A stretch of DNA of 64,000 nucleotides from Paenibacillus sp. Soil750 (GCF_001428045.1 NZ_LMSD01000042.1:273891-337890), one strand, 5' to 3'; counted from the first letter of the stretch, positions 25,010-34,683 are shown. Notes: a model not told the origin generated them from the sequence alone. Translations and numbers: made by a program.

Positions 25010-26806
25010 TTATACCGTATCCATCTCCGCATCCGTTTCTGTCGCCAATCCCGCTTCTGTCTGGAAGGTAATGTCAATCACTGTGCCATATCCAACCTTA
25101 CTCCGAATGTGAAAACGATGCTTATCCCCGAACGTGAGCTGAAGCCGTTTACTTGTATTAAAGAGACCAATATGTTCGACCTGATCTTCTGCTTTCAACG
25201 TTTTCCTAAGCGCCAAAAGCTTCGCTCTGGTCATTCCAACCCCCGTGTCCAATATCGTAATCGCAATGACGGGACCGCGTGCTCTCATTCGAATTCGGAT
25301 GTAGCCGAAGTGATCACTTTCTTTGATCCCATGATAAATGGCATTCTCAACAAGTGGCTGCAGCATAAGCTTCATAACCTTATGATGGGTGATCGCCTCG
25401 TCGTATTCCCAAATGATTTGAAACTTCGATTTGTAGCGAATTTTGAGAATTTCAATATAATTGCTCGTATGATAAATCTCCTCAGCTAGCGTCACCATTT
25501 TATTCCCCTGGCTAATTGAATACTGCACAACCTCCGACAAATAGTCGATCATCTGACTCACTTCGTTATGACCACCCGTTAGGCCCATCGATTTCCAGAA
25601 AATAGTTCGCAGCGTATTCGCCAAAAAGTGGGGATTAATATTGGATTGCAGCGCCATCATTTCCATCGCTTGCAGCCTGTATTTCTTCTCTGACAGCTGA
25701 ATTTTCAAATAGCTTTGTTCAATAAAGGATTTAATCATATTTTGCAGGATAAAACTGTACTCATCTGTTATTTTAACCGTCAACTCTGGGATCGGCAGTC
25801 CCCGTTCTGCCTTGTCAATCGTAAGTAGGATCGTTACGAGATTGTTATAATTTTTCCGCGACACATAGTAAGCAAGAACGAAACCCAGGATAAGGGAGAC
25901 AATGAGCAGTGTAAACGTCACATACATAAGCTTAATGGGCAACTGATAAAAATATTTTTCCTGCGAAACGGTCACATAGGTCATCGGATATTGCGTAGAA
26001 GCAATACTCGAGATAATGTATCGCTCATTCGAAGTCGTCTTCTCATAAAAGTTTGAAGGAAGCTGACTTGCGTCCAGCAATTGACTAACATCCAGCTCAT
26101 CTTCATTCGAGCTCGCAATAACCTCACCGCCTGTGTTCAGAAGAAAAATAGCTTGATGCGGTAGGTATAAGAAATCACTCATTACCTTCTCTATATCTTC
26201 CTTCTTAATGTTCATCACAAGGCAGCCATCAGGCTTCGTGGAGCCCGGCGCGTATATTTTTTTGTAGATCGTCACGACCGGCGTTTCGGTTTTATCAAAA
26301 GAGAATCTCTTTATCGTTCTATTTTGGATAACAAGGTTACCTTCACTCGTCATAGAACTCGCCGTCCGGAACCATGACGTATCATAGAACTGGGTAATAC
26401 TCGTAATCCCCTCATTCGAGGCAAGGAAATTCCCTTTGTCATTAGAAAAGTACAGATAGATGGAATGAATATAGGGTTTAATGTTCGCTGGGGAATTCAT
26501 CATACTCATGAATGTTCCATAAGCCTCTATGTCATACGGGTTCAATTCTTCGTTACGTAAAACTGACTTCAGCTTTTGAATCAATCGCGCATTGTAGTTA
26601 AAGGTATAATGAAGCGACTCCTGCTCATTAAAAAGCAATTCAATTGTACTTTTCGTTTGTTCAAGCGTTTTGTAATTGGACGTATTGACTTCTTTTTTGA
26701 TATAGCGCTGCGTCGTAATAATCGAAAATGTCCCCAAAATGATTAATGGAATCAATAAAGGAATGATTAAACGGATTAGGCTTTTGATAAAAAACTTTTT
26801 CCTCAT
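25010..26806 (-). CDS. YesM-type sensor histidine kinase
   Basis: A 598-residue kinase: membrane helix at about 10-32, extracytoplasmic Cache-like sensor (33-290), second helix (292-314), HAMP-like linker, then the His_kinase domain with His393 in SNINPHFLANTL and HATPase (LQPLVENAIYHGIKE, then LDTGVGM and HIGLFNTSKRL). This is the LytS/YesM kinase class. Its start overlaps the stop of the response regulator gene by 4 bases. The pair sits divergent from a GH105 hydrolase, so it probably senses a pectin-type oligosaccharide. Confidence 0.92.
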   Translation of the reverse strand: MRKKFFIKSLIRLIIPLLIPLIILGTFSIITTQRYIKKEVNTSNYKTLEQTKSTIELLFNEQESLHYTFNYNARLIQKLKSVLRNEELNPYDIEAYGTFMSMMNSPANIKPYIHSIYLYFSNDKGNFLASNEGITSITQFYDTSWFRTASSMTSEGNLVIQNRTIKRFSFDKTETPVVTIYKKIYAPGSTKPDGCLVMNIKKEDIEKVMSDFLYLPHQAIFLLNTGGEVIASSNEDELDVSQLLDASQLPSNFYEKTTSNERYIISSIASTQYPMTYVTVSQEKYFYQLPIKLMYVTFTLLIVSLILGFVLAYYVSRKNYNNLVTILLTIDKAERGLPIPELTVKITDEYSFILQNMIKSFIEQSYLKIQLSEKKYRLQAMEMMALQSNINPHFLANTLRTIFWKSMGLTGGHNEVSQMIDYLSEVVQYSISQGNKMVTLAEEIYHTSNYIEILKIRYKSKFQIIWEYDEAITHHKVMKLMLQPLVENAIYHGIKESDHFGYIRIRMRARGPVIAITILDTGVGMTRAKLLALRKTLKAEDQVEHIGLFNTSKRLQLTFGDKHRFHIRSKVGYGTVIDITFQTEAGLATETDAEMDTV

Positions 26807-27561
26807 TTCAACTCCTTCTTATTGCGATAATCCCTCGGGTTCATGCCATAGTAGTTCTTGAACGCCCTCGTAAAATTGAAAGCATTGCTATAGCCGACCA
26901 TTTCGCTGATTTCATATGTTTTGTATTGAATATCATCCAGAAACTGTGCTGCTCGCTGCATACGAACCTGTGTTAAGTATTCAGAGAAAAGAATGCCTGC
27001 GTGTTTTTTGAAAAACTTACTCAAATAATCGGGGTTCAAATTTACGATTCGCGCCAGATCCTCCAAGGTCACATGCTGATAGTTCTGCTCCACGTGCTCT
27101 TTAATGGTGTGGATCATTTTGTCGGCAAAATTAGCTAGATCTTCCGGCTGACTCCTCGCTTGCAGCGGGGTTGCGGTTTGGTTCAGGTTATCCAGCTCTG
27201 TCTTAATCGTCGTGAAAACACGAACTAGTTCATTGAAATTCGTGGATTTCAAAATATATCGTTTCACACCAACTTCAATTGCCTTTTGAGCATAATCGAA
27301 ATCTTTGTAAGCACTAAAGAAGATAATATTAATCTTGGGATAATGGACACTAAGCTCTGCAGCTAGATCAACCCCTGACATGATAGGCATTTTGATATCA
27401 CACAAGACCACGTCTACTGGATGATTTCGGATAAACGTATAGGCTTCTTTCCCATTCTCCGCGCCACCCACAACCTGAAATCCAATAGAGTCCCAAGGGA
27501 AAAATTTACACAGTCCATTTCTTATTTCAACATCATCATCCACAATTAGTAATCTATACAT
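26803..27561 (-). CDS. YesN-type response regulator with AraC output domain
   Basis: A 252-residue regulator with a receiver domain at the N-terminus (LLIVDDDVEIR, phosphoacceptor Asp in VVLCDIKMPIMSG, Lys in YILKST) and a C-terminal AraC-type double helix-turn-helix (LEDLARIVNLNPDYLSKFFK, then ISEMVGYSNAFNFTRAFK). I start it at 27561, where GGAGG lies 5 bases before the ATG; longer frames to 27597 would place ATG codons inside that site. It is co-translated with the YesM-type kinase and likely controls GH105 and perhaps the ABC importer at 30518-33687. Confidence 0.92.
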   Translation of the reverse strand: MYRLLIVDDDVEIRNGLCKFFPWDSIGFQVVGGAENGKEAYTFIRNHPVDVVLCDIKMPIMSGVDLAAELSVHYPKINIIFFSAYKDFDYAQKAIEVGVKRYILKSTNFNELVRVFTTIKTELDNLNQTATPLQARSQPEDLANFADKMIHTIKEHVEQNYQHVTLEDLARIVNLNPDYLSKFFKKHAGILFSEYLTQVRMQRAAQFLDDIQYKTYEISEMVGYSNAFNFTRAFKNYYGMNPRDYRNKKELK

Positions 27562-27866
27562 AGCAACCTCCATGCCTAGCCCGTCATCTCTTACCACGCT
27601 TCAGATTGAAGCGCTTCCATAACTGTAAATATCCCCCTACTAACTGCCGTACATGCCGGACATAGCCATTGAAAAGACTATACAGCATGCTTTCCCCTCT
27701 CGTCCATATCCTCAAAAGACATGATTATACGCATCATCCGACATCCCCTTCAAAGCGCTCTACAATTGATAGTTTATGTCTGACCAGATGAATTTTTAAA
27801 TCGCAAAAGTATTGCTATCATTGTTGCATATCATTTCCATCCTATCTTGGTGAAGGGGTTGCCTCC
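27562..27866. promoter_or_regulatory. divergent control region between yesN-type and GH105 genes
   Basis: About 305 bases with no gene. It contains a palindrome GAAGCGCTTC (27608-27617) and a second AAAGCGCT core (27752-27759). Both resemble CcpA cre sites but match the consensus poorly. I could not pick a convincing -35/-10 pair for GH105. A site GAAGGGG precedes the GH105 start. Confidence 0.4.
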
Positions 27867-30023
27867 ATGCAGACGTACTTTGAATGTCAAGAAAGTATTC
27901 ACTATCGACAAGGCCATCATGTTCCTACAATCATCGAAACCATTGCCAATAAGTATATTAGCACGAATCCTCCTAGCGGTTTTACCTTCCGAACGATCCA
28001 TCCAGATACCTGTAAGCAAATGGAAGATGGACGCAGCGATTTGAATTTGAATACCAGCTTCCCGGAAAGCCCGCTTGGCAGCTATGGTTATGCCTACGCT
28101 ATGGTGTATAGCAACCAGGAAACCGTGACAGAAATGTCCTTAAGCTGTTACGGTCCAGCTAGAATTTTCGTGAATGGTAGCTTATTCTACCGATCGACGA
28201 TGGCCGACGATGTCAATGTGAACCATCATAAACTACTGAATGTCCCGTTAAAAAGAGGCTGGAATGCCTTTTTCATCACGTTAATCAAAACTTCATCCGG
28301 ATTCGGCTGCCGCTTCGGCTCCAGCAATAGCAAATGGTTTCCGATCCATTTCCTCTCTCCATTTCAAGAACGAACCGGCATGGGAGGCTGGGTATACGCA
28401 TTAGGGAATGTACCACACGACTACACGGATGGGACCCTGCCAGCTGTAGATAGCCTAGAGGCGGAAACTGGTCTCGATTGGCTCCCACGTTTGCAGGAAT
28501 CAACATCTAACAGCTCCCTCTCTACGTTATTTGGCGCACATTCTGGGAAACTAGCGTATGCGTGGAGCTCTGTCTACTTGGACGAAGATAGCGATAACCT
28601 GTTACATCTGCAAGGAACTTCCGACAGCACGATCCAACTATGGGTGGATCATGAGCTTGTCGTTACATCAGAGCATGGCGCTTTTGATGTTACGCTAACG
28701 CTCTCTGCTGGCAAGCACGACATCGTTATCGAATCTACCTGTTCCGAGAAATCATGGAACTATCACGTATTCGCTGAAATGAATAGCACCTCGCTTGACT
28801 TCCGTTTACCCGTAGATATCAAGGGAACGCGATCACCCTGGCTTTATCTCGGTCCTCTTGATGAAGCGATCGAGAAGCCTGCAAGTATACGCACCCTCTA
28901 TCGTTTTGAACCGCAAGAGAATGTGTATTGGAAATCTGCGGAAGGATACAGCGTACGACCCTATTTGGAAAATGAGCTGTTCGCCAAATGGAACTACCCG
29001 CTAGGCGTAACCTTATATGGACTGCTCCAGGCAGGCCGAGAGCTTGGTCGAGCGGATATCCTTTCTTATGTCACCCGTCATATCGATGCGTGCACACAGC
29101 TCTACGCGTATGCCAAATGGGATAGAGATACCTACGGATACCCTGCTATTAATCATCAGCTCGTCGAATTAAACATGCTCGATGATTGCGGTTCATTCGG
29201 CTCAGCTATGTTAGAAGCTTATGCGACCAACAAAAACCCCACCTATTTAACAATTGCACATACCATCGCAGACTACATCATGAATACCCAAGAAAGGAAA
29301 GAAAATGGCGCCTTCTATCGTCAGCGAGATGGTGAATACCAGACTAATACCTTGTGGGCAGATGATTTGTACATGAGCACACCCTTCTTGACCCGATATT
29401 ATAAACATACTGGTGACATCCGTTGTGTGGACGAGGCCGCCAGACAGTTCCTCCTGTTCAAACCCTATTTGTACATACCAGAGCTACAAGCCATGTCACA
29501 CGTATACGATTTCAAATATGAAACCGCCACCTATGTACCATGGGGACGTGGGAATGGATGGGTCATTTTCTCACTTTCCGAGCTGCTTGCTGTACTCCCA
29601 CAAGATCACAGTAAGCGACCGGAGCTCATTCAGTTCTTCCAACAGCTGGCTGAGGGATACCTGAAGCTGCAAGGTGTTAATGGACTTTGGCATCAGGTGC
29701 TGACAGATCCCACCTCCTATGAAGAAACTTCATGCACCGCTATGTTCATCTACGCCTTTAGCCGAGGGATTCGATACGGTTGGCTCGATGAAATCACACC
29801 TTACAAGAAGGCCGTCACCTTCGGTTGGGAAGCACTCACCAAGGTCGCCATCGATGCCACCGGCAATATTTATGGCGTATGCAGAGGATCCGGCTATTCC
29901 TTTACACCCGCTTATTACAAAGAGGAGCTAGGCTGGATTCTTAATGACACACACGGCATCGGGATCGTGATGCTAAGTGGCATTGAATTTTTGAAATTGC
30001 AGACGAGACATTCGTACAAGTGA
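27867..30023 (+). CDS. GH105-type unsaturated uronyl hydrolase with long N-terminal region
   Basis: A 718-residue protein. The C-terminal half (about 370-715) is a (alpha/alpha)6 barrel of family GH105, with the catalytic-type Asp in NTLWADDLYMS (Asp499/Asp500) and the segment WGRGNGWVIFSL. These enzymes remove the unsaturated galacturonyl or glucuronyl residue left by pectate or rhamnogalacturonan lyases. The N-terminal 350 residues are beta-sandwich-like and seem to be two jelly-roll-type domains, which make it nearly twice the length of YteR. There is no signal peptide, so it is cytosolic and works on imported oligosaccharides. Confidence 0.85.
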   Translation: MQTYFECQESIHYRQGHHVPTIIETIANKYISTNPPSGFTFRTIHPDTCKQMEDGRSDLNLNTSFPESPLGSYGYAYAMVYSNQETVTEMSLSCYGPARIFVNGSLFYRSTMADDVNVNHHKLLNVPLKRGWNAFFITLIKTSSGFGCRFGSSNSKWFPIHFLSPFQERTGMGGWVYALGNVPHDYTDGTLPAVDSLEAETGLDWLPRLQESTSNSSLSTLFGAHSGKLAYAWSSVYLDEDSDNLLHLQGTSDSTIQLWVDHELVVTSEHGAFDVTLTLSAGKHDIVIESTCSEKSWNYHVFAEMNSTSLDFRLPVDIKGTRSPWLYLGPLDEAIEKPASIRTLYRFEPQENVYWKSAEGYSVRPYLENELFAKWNYPLGVTLYGLLQAGRELGRADILSYVTRHIDACTQLYAYAKWDRDTYGYPAINHQLVELNMLDDCGSFGSAMLEAYATNKNPTYLTIAHTIADYIMNTQERKENGAFYRQRDGEYQTNTLWADDLYMSTPFLTRYYKHTGDIRCVDEAARQFLLFKPYLYIPELQAMSHVYDFKYETATYVPWGRGNGWVIFSLSELLAVLPQDHSKRPELIQFFQQLAEGYLKLQGVNGLWHQVLTDPTSYEETSCTAMFIYAFSRGIRYGWLDEITPYKKAVTFGWEALTKVAIDATGNIYGVCRGSGYSFTPAYYKEELGWILNDTHGIGIVMLSGIEFLKLQTRHSYK

Positions 30024-30041
30024 AAAAAAATGAAAGAAGTG

Positions 30042-30068
30042 AAAACCCTGCAGAATTTGCAGGGTTTT
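30042..30068 (+). terminator. terminator of the GH105 gene
   Basis: Perfect stem AAAACCCTGCA (30042-30052) with TGCAGGGTTTT (30058-30068), five-base loop and trailing T residues, 18 bases after the stop codon. Confidence 0.9.
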
Positions 30069-30205
30069 GTTCTTAAACGCTCACAGCGTATATTCACTCG
30101 CAGTTTTTACTCTATTATAGTAAACATTCCCTGATCTTTGTACACCAGAATAACCAGAAAAGGTTCAATATCTCCAGAATCTCATGTTAAATCTGTGGAG
30201 ACTTA

Positions 30206-30450
30206 GATTTCGCTGGAGTTAGTCGATTTTGGCGACTAACTCGGGGGCTCAGACCTTGATTTCGCTAGAGTTAGTCGGTTTTATCGACTAACTCGGGGCT
30301 ACGGACTTTGATTTCACTGTAGTTAGTCGGTTTTATCGACTAACTCGGGGCTACGGACTTTGATTTCACTGGAGTTAGTCGATTTTGACGACTAACTCGG
30401 GCTCAGACCTTGATTTCGCTAGAGTTAGTCGGTTTTAGCGACTAACTTCA
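30206..30450. repeat. five tandem copies of a 52-base palindromic unit
   Basis: Units begin with GATTTC at 30206, 30258, 30310, 30362 and 30412, a period of 52, 52, 52 and 50 bases. Each has an inverted repeat GTTAGTCG - about 7 bases - CGACTAAC, then CTCGGGGCT and a joining segment. Differences between units are a few bases, mostly in loop and joint. The array fills most of the 494-base gap between GH105 and the convergent importer operon. It holds no open frame I would call. Confidence 0.9.
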
Positions 30451-30463
30451 CGATGTCGAACAA

Positions 30464-30503
30464 GGGATGCAGCGCCAAGTATTCTAACTTGGTGCTGCAT
30501 CCC
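30464..30503 (-). terminator. terminator of the second sugar importer operon
   Basis: A 17-bp stem: GGGATGCAGCGCCAAGT (30464-30480) and ACTTGGTGCTGCATCCC (30487-30503), with one G-U type pair and a six-base loop. It lies 15 bases after the stop of the last permease gene. There is no strong T run, so its action may be partial. Confidence 0.75.
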
Positions 30504-30517
30504 CTACATCCCAAACC

Positions 30518-31363
30518 TTAACCTTTCAAACCGGTTGTCGCAATGCCTTCCACGAAGTATTTTTGAGCAAAGAAAAAGATCATGACACAAGGTACAATCG
30601 CCACGATGGACATCGCCATCACTTCATTCCACATTGCGGCTGAGCTGACATCCAGCGACATGCGGAGCCCGAGCGCCAGGGTAAACTTTTTCACACTATT
30701 GATGTAAATTAAAGAATTAAAGAAGTCATTCCATGTCCAGATAAACTGAAATATCGCTGCTGAGAATAACGCGGGCTTACATAATGGGAGTAGAATTCGG
30801 GTCAGAATCGAGAAAGAATTACACCCATCTATCGTCGCTGACTCGTCTAATTCCCTCGGAAGACCTCTGAAAAATTGCACGAGCATAAAAATAAAAAACG
30901 GATAGCAAGCGAAGAGAGCTGGGATCGTAAAGGGTAAATAGCTATTCAACCAGCCAAATTCTTTAAACAAAATATAGCGCGGAATAATGATAACCGCATT
31001 GGGAAGCATGAGCGTCGAGATCATAATCGCGAACAACACGTTCTTCAGTGGGAAGTTGAATCGTGCGAAGCCGTAGGCCACAACGGTGCTGGAAAGCAAT
31101 GTAAACAGTACGACAGGGACAACCATTTTGATCGTATTAAATAGAAACACACCAAATGTAAATTGCCCGCTTCCCTGCCAACCCTTGGCATATGAATTCC
31201 AGACGACATGTTTAGGAAAAAGACTAAGCGTTCCAAAAATCTCATTATTCGCTTTGAACGAGGCAAAGAACAGCCAAATGAGCGGATACACCATGATCAA
31301 TCCGAAAATCGTGAGGAAAGCAATGTTGAGAACATGTTTTATTCTTACGCCTGCTAGCGTCAT
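30518..31363 (-). CDS. carbohydrate ABC importer permease, MalG/AraQ type
   Basis: A 281-residue membrane protein with six predicted helices and the EAA loop (ELDESATIDGCNSFSILTRI near residue 180). It ends in GIATTGLKG, a usual C-terminus of this family. Its start overlaps the stop of the upstream permease by 4 bases. It is the last gene of the binding protein-permease-permease operon and has no ATPase gene beside it. Confidence 0.92.
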   Translation of the reverse strand: MTLAGVRIKHVLNIAFLTIFGLIMVYPLIWLFFASFKANNEIFGTLSLFPKHVVWNSYAKGWQGSGQFTFGVFLFNTIKMVVPVVLFTLLSSTVVAYGFARFNFPLKNVLFAIMISTLMLPNAVIIIPRYILFKEFGWLNSYLPFTIPALFACYPFFIFMLVQFFRGLPRELDESATIDGCNSFSILTRILLPLCKPALFSAAIFQFIWTWNDFFNSLIYINSVKKFTLALGLRMSLDVSSAAMWNEVMAMSIVAIVPCVMIFFFAQKYFVEGIATTGLKG

Positions 31364-32259
31364 TTCCGGTCACCTCCATCCTCATAATACGTCCAATGCT
31401 TGGAGGACTTGAACGTTACCAATGTCACAATCAAAATGATAATGAATAGGATCCATGAGAGCGCGGAGGCATAGCCCATTTTATAAAATTTAAAGCCTTC
31501 GTCATACAGCTTGAGTGCAAACAAATACGTTGAATTCATTGGCCCGCCATTGGTTACGACAAATGCTCCCGTGAAATCTTGGAAAGCATTGACCATTTGC
31601 ATGATGACATTAAAGAAAATAATTGGCGAGATCAGCGGCAGCGTTATCGTGAAAAACATTCTAAATTTAGTTGCACCATCCACCCTACAAGCTTCATAGA
31701 GTTCATTGGGAACTTGTTTTAAGCCTGCTAGAAAGAGAACCATGGAGGAACCAAACTGCCAAACGGACAGCAAACTTAAGGTGAATAGCGCCATATTGGG
31801 ACTTCCAAGCCAATCAACAGGTGGGATATGCATCGCGTTCAGGATGCCGTTCACCATCCCCTCCTTCATGAACAAAAATCGCCACAAGATGGAGACAGCC
31901 ACACTCCCCCCAAGAATGGATGGTAGATAATAGACAGTCCGATAAAAGTTAATGAATTTCATATTCGTGTTCAGCATGAGAGCCACAAGCAAGGCAAAAA
32001 CCAGCTTCATCGGAACAGAAATAACGACATACAGAAGAGTGATGATCAAGGAGTGATAGAAGGCTGTATCCTTCGTAAACATCGTGATATAGTTCTTGAA
32101 CCCAACAAAACTAGGTGTATTCGTAATGCTGTAATCCGTAAAGGAATAGATGAAGGACGACGCAAAAGGGTACAGCTGAAAAATCAAGAAACCAATTAAC
32201 CAAGGTGCGATATAGACGAGACCAATATTCTTTTTAGTCAATTTAAGAAAGCTACTCAT
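31360..32259 (-). CDS. carbohydrate ABC importer permease, MalF/UgpA type
   Basis: A 299-residue membrane protein with six helices and EAA loop (ELYEACRVDGATKFRMFFTI). I start it at 32259, where AGGTGAAA lies about 8 bases upstream; the frame can be extended to 32319 but that part overlaps the intergenic hairpin. It partners the permease at 30518 and the lipoprotein at 32329. Confidence 0.9.
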   Translation of the reverse strand: MSSFLKLTKKNIGLVYIAPWLIGFLIFQLYPFASSFIYSFTDYSITNTPSFVGFKNYITMFTKDTAFYHSLIITLLYVVISVPMKLVFALLVALMLNTNMKFINFYRTVYYLPSILGGSVAVSILWRFLFMKEGMVNGILNAMHIPPVDWLGSPNMALFTLSLLSVWQFGSSMVLFLAGLKQVPNELYEACRVDGATKFRMFFTITLPLISPIIFFNVIMQMVNAFQDFTGAFVVTNGGPMNSTYLFALKLYDEGFKFYKMGYASALSWILFIIILIVTLVTFKSSKHWTYYEDGGDRK

Positions 32260-32290
32260 TCCGATTTCACCTGACTTTATGTGGAATAGA

Positions 32291-32324
32291 ATAGGGTGAT
32301 GTCTCGACTGGCCCATCACCCTAT
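32291..32324 (-). terminator. intercistronic hairpin after the binding-protein gene
   Basis: ATAGGGTGATG (32291-32301) and CATCACCCTAT (32314-32324) form a perfect 11-bp stem between the binding-protein stop and the first permease start. In such operons a hairpin here usually keeps the binding-protein mRNA more abundant than the permease part. There is no T run, so stabilisation or attenuation rather than full termination is likely. Confidence 0.65.
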
Positions 32325-32328
32325 CGGT

Positions 32329-33687
32329 TTATTTCAAGTCTTTGAATTTATCTTGTACACGTTGGATCAGCTGTTCCGCACCTTTATCAGGGGTCAGACT
32401 GCCATAGACAACCTTCTCACAAATATCGCGGATGATATCGGCAACTTCTGGATTGTTCTGAACAATCGGCGGTGGTGACGTCGGGTTCTTCACAGCATTG
32501 TCCACCATTTTGGCAACACTTGGATCAATTTTATTTGCTTCGACCAACGTTTTCTTAGCAATTTCAGAAGTCGGTACAGAACGTGTATCCAAAAGGATGA
32601 GTGCAGCTTCCTTGCTATTCAGTAACCAGTTACTGAACTTCACTGCTTCTGCCGTGTTCGGTGATTTTTTGTTAACTGAAAGGATCATCGACGGTTTCGT
32701 CTTCACGCCTTGCGCCTTACCGTCCTTGGCAAATATCGGCATCCCCACGGCGAATTTACCTTCGCCTGCAGCCGTTTTATACTTACCAACCGTTGAAGAC
32801 CAATCGGATGTCATTCCGATTTCCGCATTGACCCACTTCGGGTTTTGTTCCATTTTACCGCTGAACAGAGCCGCATCACCCAATGGCTGCGCAGCGCCGC
32901 TGTCGAATAGCTTTTTCATCATCGTCAATGCCTCGGAGATATCTTCCTTGGGTGCTGTAATCGCAGGTTTATCAGATACCCAGTATGTACCATTTTTGGA
33001 ATATAGGTATTCCCCTAAAATGAACTCACCTAACCCACCCGTTGTCGTACCTGGCTCCAGTGCGAAAAGATAGTTCCCTTTGTTGGTTTGACTAATTTTC
33101 TGACCTGCCTCAATGAGTTTATCCCACGTCCAGACCGTGTCTGTGGAAAGACCATTTTTATCGAAAAAGGCTTTATTAATCATTGTCCCAAAACCATTCG
33201 TTCCCATCGGCAATGAAACAAGTTTGCCATTTACGGAATCGTATTCATCCAGAATTTTCTTCGGAAATTGGCTAAGATCAATCACTGATTCTTTGCTCAA
33301 ATCCACGAAAATATCACCTTGTGCAGAAAGACTTGGCAGCCACGGGTAATCCAATTGCATCAGATCAGGAGCAGAGTTGCCAGCAATTTGCGTCATAATC
33401 TTCTGTTGGTAACCTTCATAACCTTGGTACTCGCCTTCGATTTTCACATTCGGATTCAATTTGGTGTAAGCCTCAATTGCCGTTAAAGTTGCTTTATGTC
33501 TGGCATCAGACCCCCACCAAGCAAACCGTAGCGTAACAGGTTTTGCTTGCGCTTTAGGTGTCTCTGTACTTTGCGCTGGCTTCGTCGTCTCTACCGCTGC
33601 CTTCTCACTACTACATCCAACAACTGCGGAGACAAGTACCGTCATAATCCCCACACTGCCGAGCATTTTACCCCATTTTTTGTTCAT
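32329..33687 (-). CDS. extracellular sugar-binding lipoprotein, family 1
   Basis: A 452-residue binding protein. The signal ends in SAVVGC with Cys25 lipidated, then a Thr/Pro/Ala/Lys linker. The mature part begins VTLRFAWWGSDARH, the usual opening of family 1 sugar-binding proteins, and contains GTNGFGTMINKAFFDKNG. It is the first gene of the importer operon that ends at 30518. Proximity to GH105 and YesMN favours uptake of pectin-derived or related oligosaccharides. Confidence 0.92.
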   Translation of the reverse strand: MNKKWGKMLGSVGIMTVLVSAVVGCSSEKAAVETTKPAQSTETPKAQAKPVTLRFAWWGSDARHKATLTAIEAYTKLNPNVKIEGEYQGYEGYQQKIMTQIAGNSAPDLMQLDYPWLPSLSAQGDIFVDLSKESVIDLSQFPKKILDEYDSVNGKLVSLPMGTNGFGTMINKAFFDKNGLSTDTVWTWDKLIEAGQKISQTNKGNYLFALEPGTTTGGLGEFILGEYLYSKNGTYWVSDKPAITAPKEDISEALTMMKKLFDSGAAQPLGDAALFSGKMEQNPKWVNAEIGMTSDWSSTVGKYKTAAGEGKFAVGMPIFAKDGKAQGVKTKPSMILSVNKKSPNTAEAVKFSNWLLNSKEAALILLDTRSVPTSEIAKKTLVEANKIDPSVAKMVDNAVKNPTSPPPIVQNNPEVADIIRDICEKVVYGSLTPDKGAEQLIQRVQDKFKDLK

Positions 33688-33975
33688 ATCCGCTTCCTCC
33701 TGAATGGTTTGTTCTAATGATTGTGTGCCTTGTTCTTTCCTATTAAGAGAATATCATCCTGCACCTGGGAAATATAGGACGCTGCCTTGATAAAAACTAT
33801 CACAAATGAAGCGTTTACAGATGCATATCCATTATTGATAGGAACGAGCGCTGAAGGAGATAGGTTTCCCGATGAGGGAAGTTGATATAGCTGTGCAGGG
33901 CTTGTCCATCTGTCAATCAGCCAAGCACCTCCAAATCCTCCGAACACAGGAATCAAGGCACCTAAACATAACCTT

Positions 33976-34596
33976 TTACATGACATACTCACGAAAAATC
34001 TCATTCAAATACACATATTTACTCGTTGGATATTTGAACCCGAGGAAAAAGCCAGAGAAATCAATTTGAACAGAAACAAGTCTCCGACTCGTCACTGTAC
34101 TTCGTATCAAATGATGCAACAAGGTCTCATTCTGCGTATTGATTGCCTTCACGATCATCGCCGCGTAACTCGGATTGCAAATTATTTCCCGATATAAGGG
34201 AATGACTGCCTTCGCGATCGCACGATTAATCGTGGAACTGAACGTGAACTGCACTTGACCTGGACGAATCGTTGTCCCATTCGTGATCACAAGCAGCGGT
34301 TTCGGCAGCGACAAATCGACGAACCACCCCACGCCATTCGACGCTAAGGCCGAAAGTGGCTCTGAACCGATGACGGAGCGCAGCAGCTTATTCATGCGTG
34401 CAATATCGGCCTCCCGCACGGCCTTCGCCCACTGGACGGAGTACGTACGGCTGCTCGCCAACTTGCGGTAGAAAGGCAACATCACCGTAGCGACTTTGCG
34501 GATCGCATACACGCGTTGTTGGATTGGCTTTGCCACGTGCAAGCTAGCTTTTCTTTTGATTTTGACGAGTCGCTTACTCGTTCCGTATCTATTCAT
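33976..34596 (-). CDS. unknown protein with an internal duplication
   Basis: About 206 residues, basic N-terminus, no signal peptide or clear membrane helix. Two stretches align with each other: the first begins VMLPFYRKLASS and runs to VDLSLPKP, the second begins AVIPLYREIICN and runs to LGFKYPTS. Both have the pattern PxYR, a mid-segment LLRSVIGS/LIRSTVTS, and a final aromatic Gly-Phe strand, so this is a tandem repeat of a roughly 60-residue domain. The ATG at 34596 is preceded by GGGAG about 11 bases away; a TTG at 34614 is the alternative. I do not recognise the family. No neighbour suggests a role. Confidence 0.6.
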   Translation of the reverse strand: MNRYGTSKRLVKIKRKASLHVAKPIQQRVYAIRKVATVMLPFYRKLASSRTYSVQWAKAVREADIARMNKLLRSVIGSEPLSALASNGVGWFVDLSLPKPLLVITNGTTIRPGQVQFTFSSTINRAIAKAVIPLYREIICNPSYAAMIVKAINTQNETLLHHLIRSTVTSRRLVSVQIDFSGFFLGFKYPTSKYVYLNEIFREYVM

Positions 34597-34683
34597 CTGT
34601 GTACACACTCCCAATCACCATATAAAGTAGACTATTGCTTATGGCGGGAGATGGTGTGGGCATAGGGAAACATTGGAAACTAA

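Noticed and set aside
24986-25489. A 167-residue plus-strand frame antisense to the YesM-type kinase
   Set aside because: It lies wholly over a well-supported kinase gene and shows no domain or start signal; it is a shadow frame.
27600-27765. CcpA cre sites before GH105
   Set aside because: Both AGCGCT-centred palindromes miss several consensus positions, so I note them only in the control region and do not call cre sites.
30206-30450. CRISPR-like regular repeats
   Set aside because: The segments between repeated parts are themselves nearly identical, the stems lie inside the unit, and no cas gene is present. It is a tandem repeat, not an array with unique spacers.
33714-34004. A 96-residue minus-strand frame downstream of the duplicated unknown protein
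   Set aside because: It starts inside the preceding gene, has no convincing ribosome binding site and no recognisable domain. I leave 33688-33975 as non-coding.
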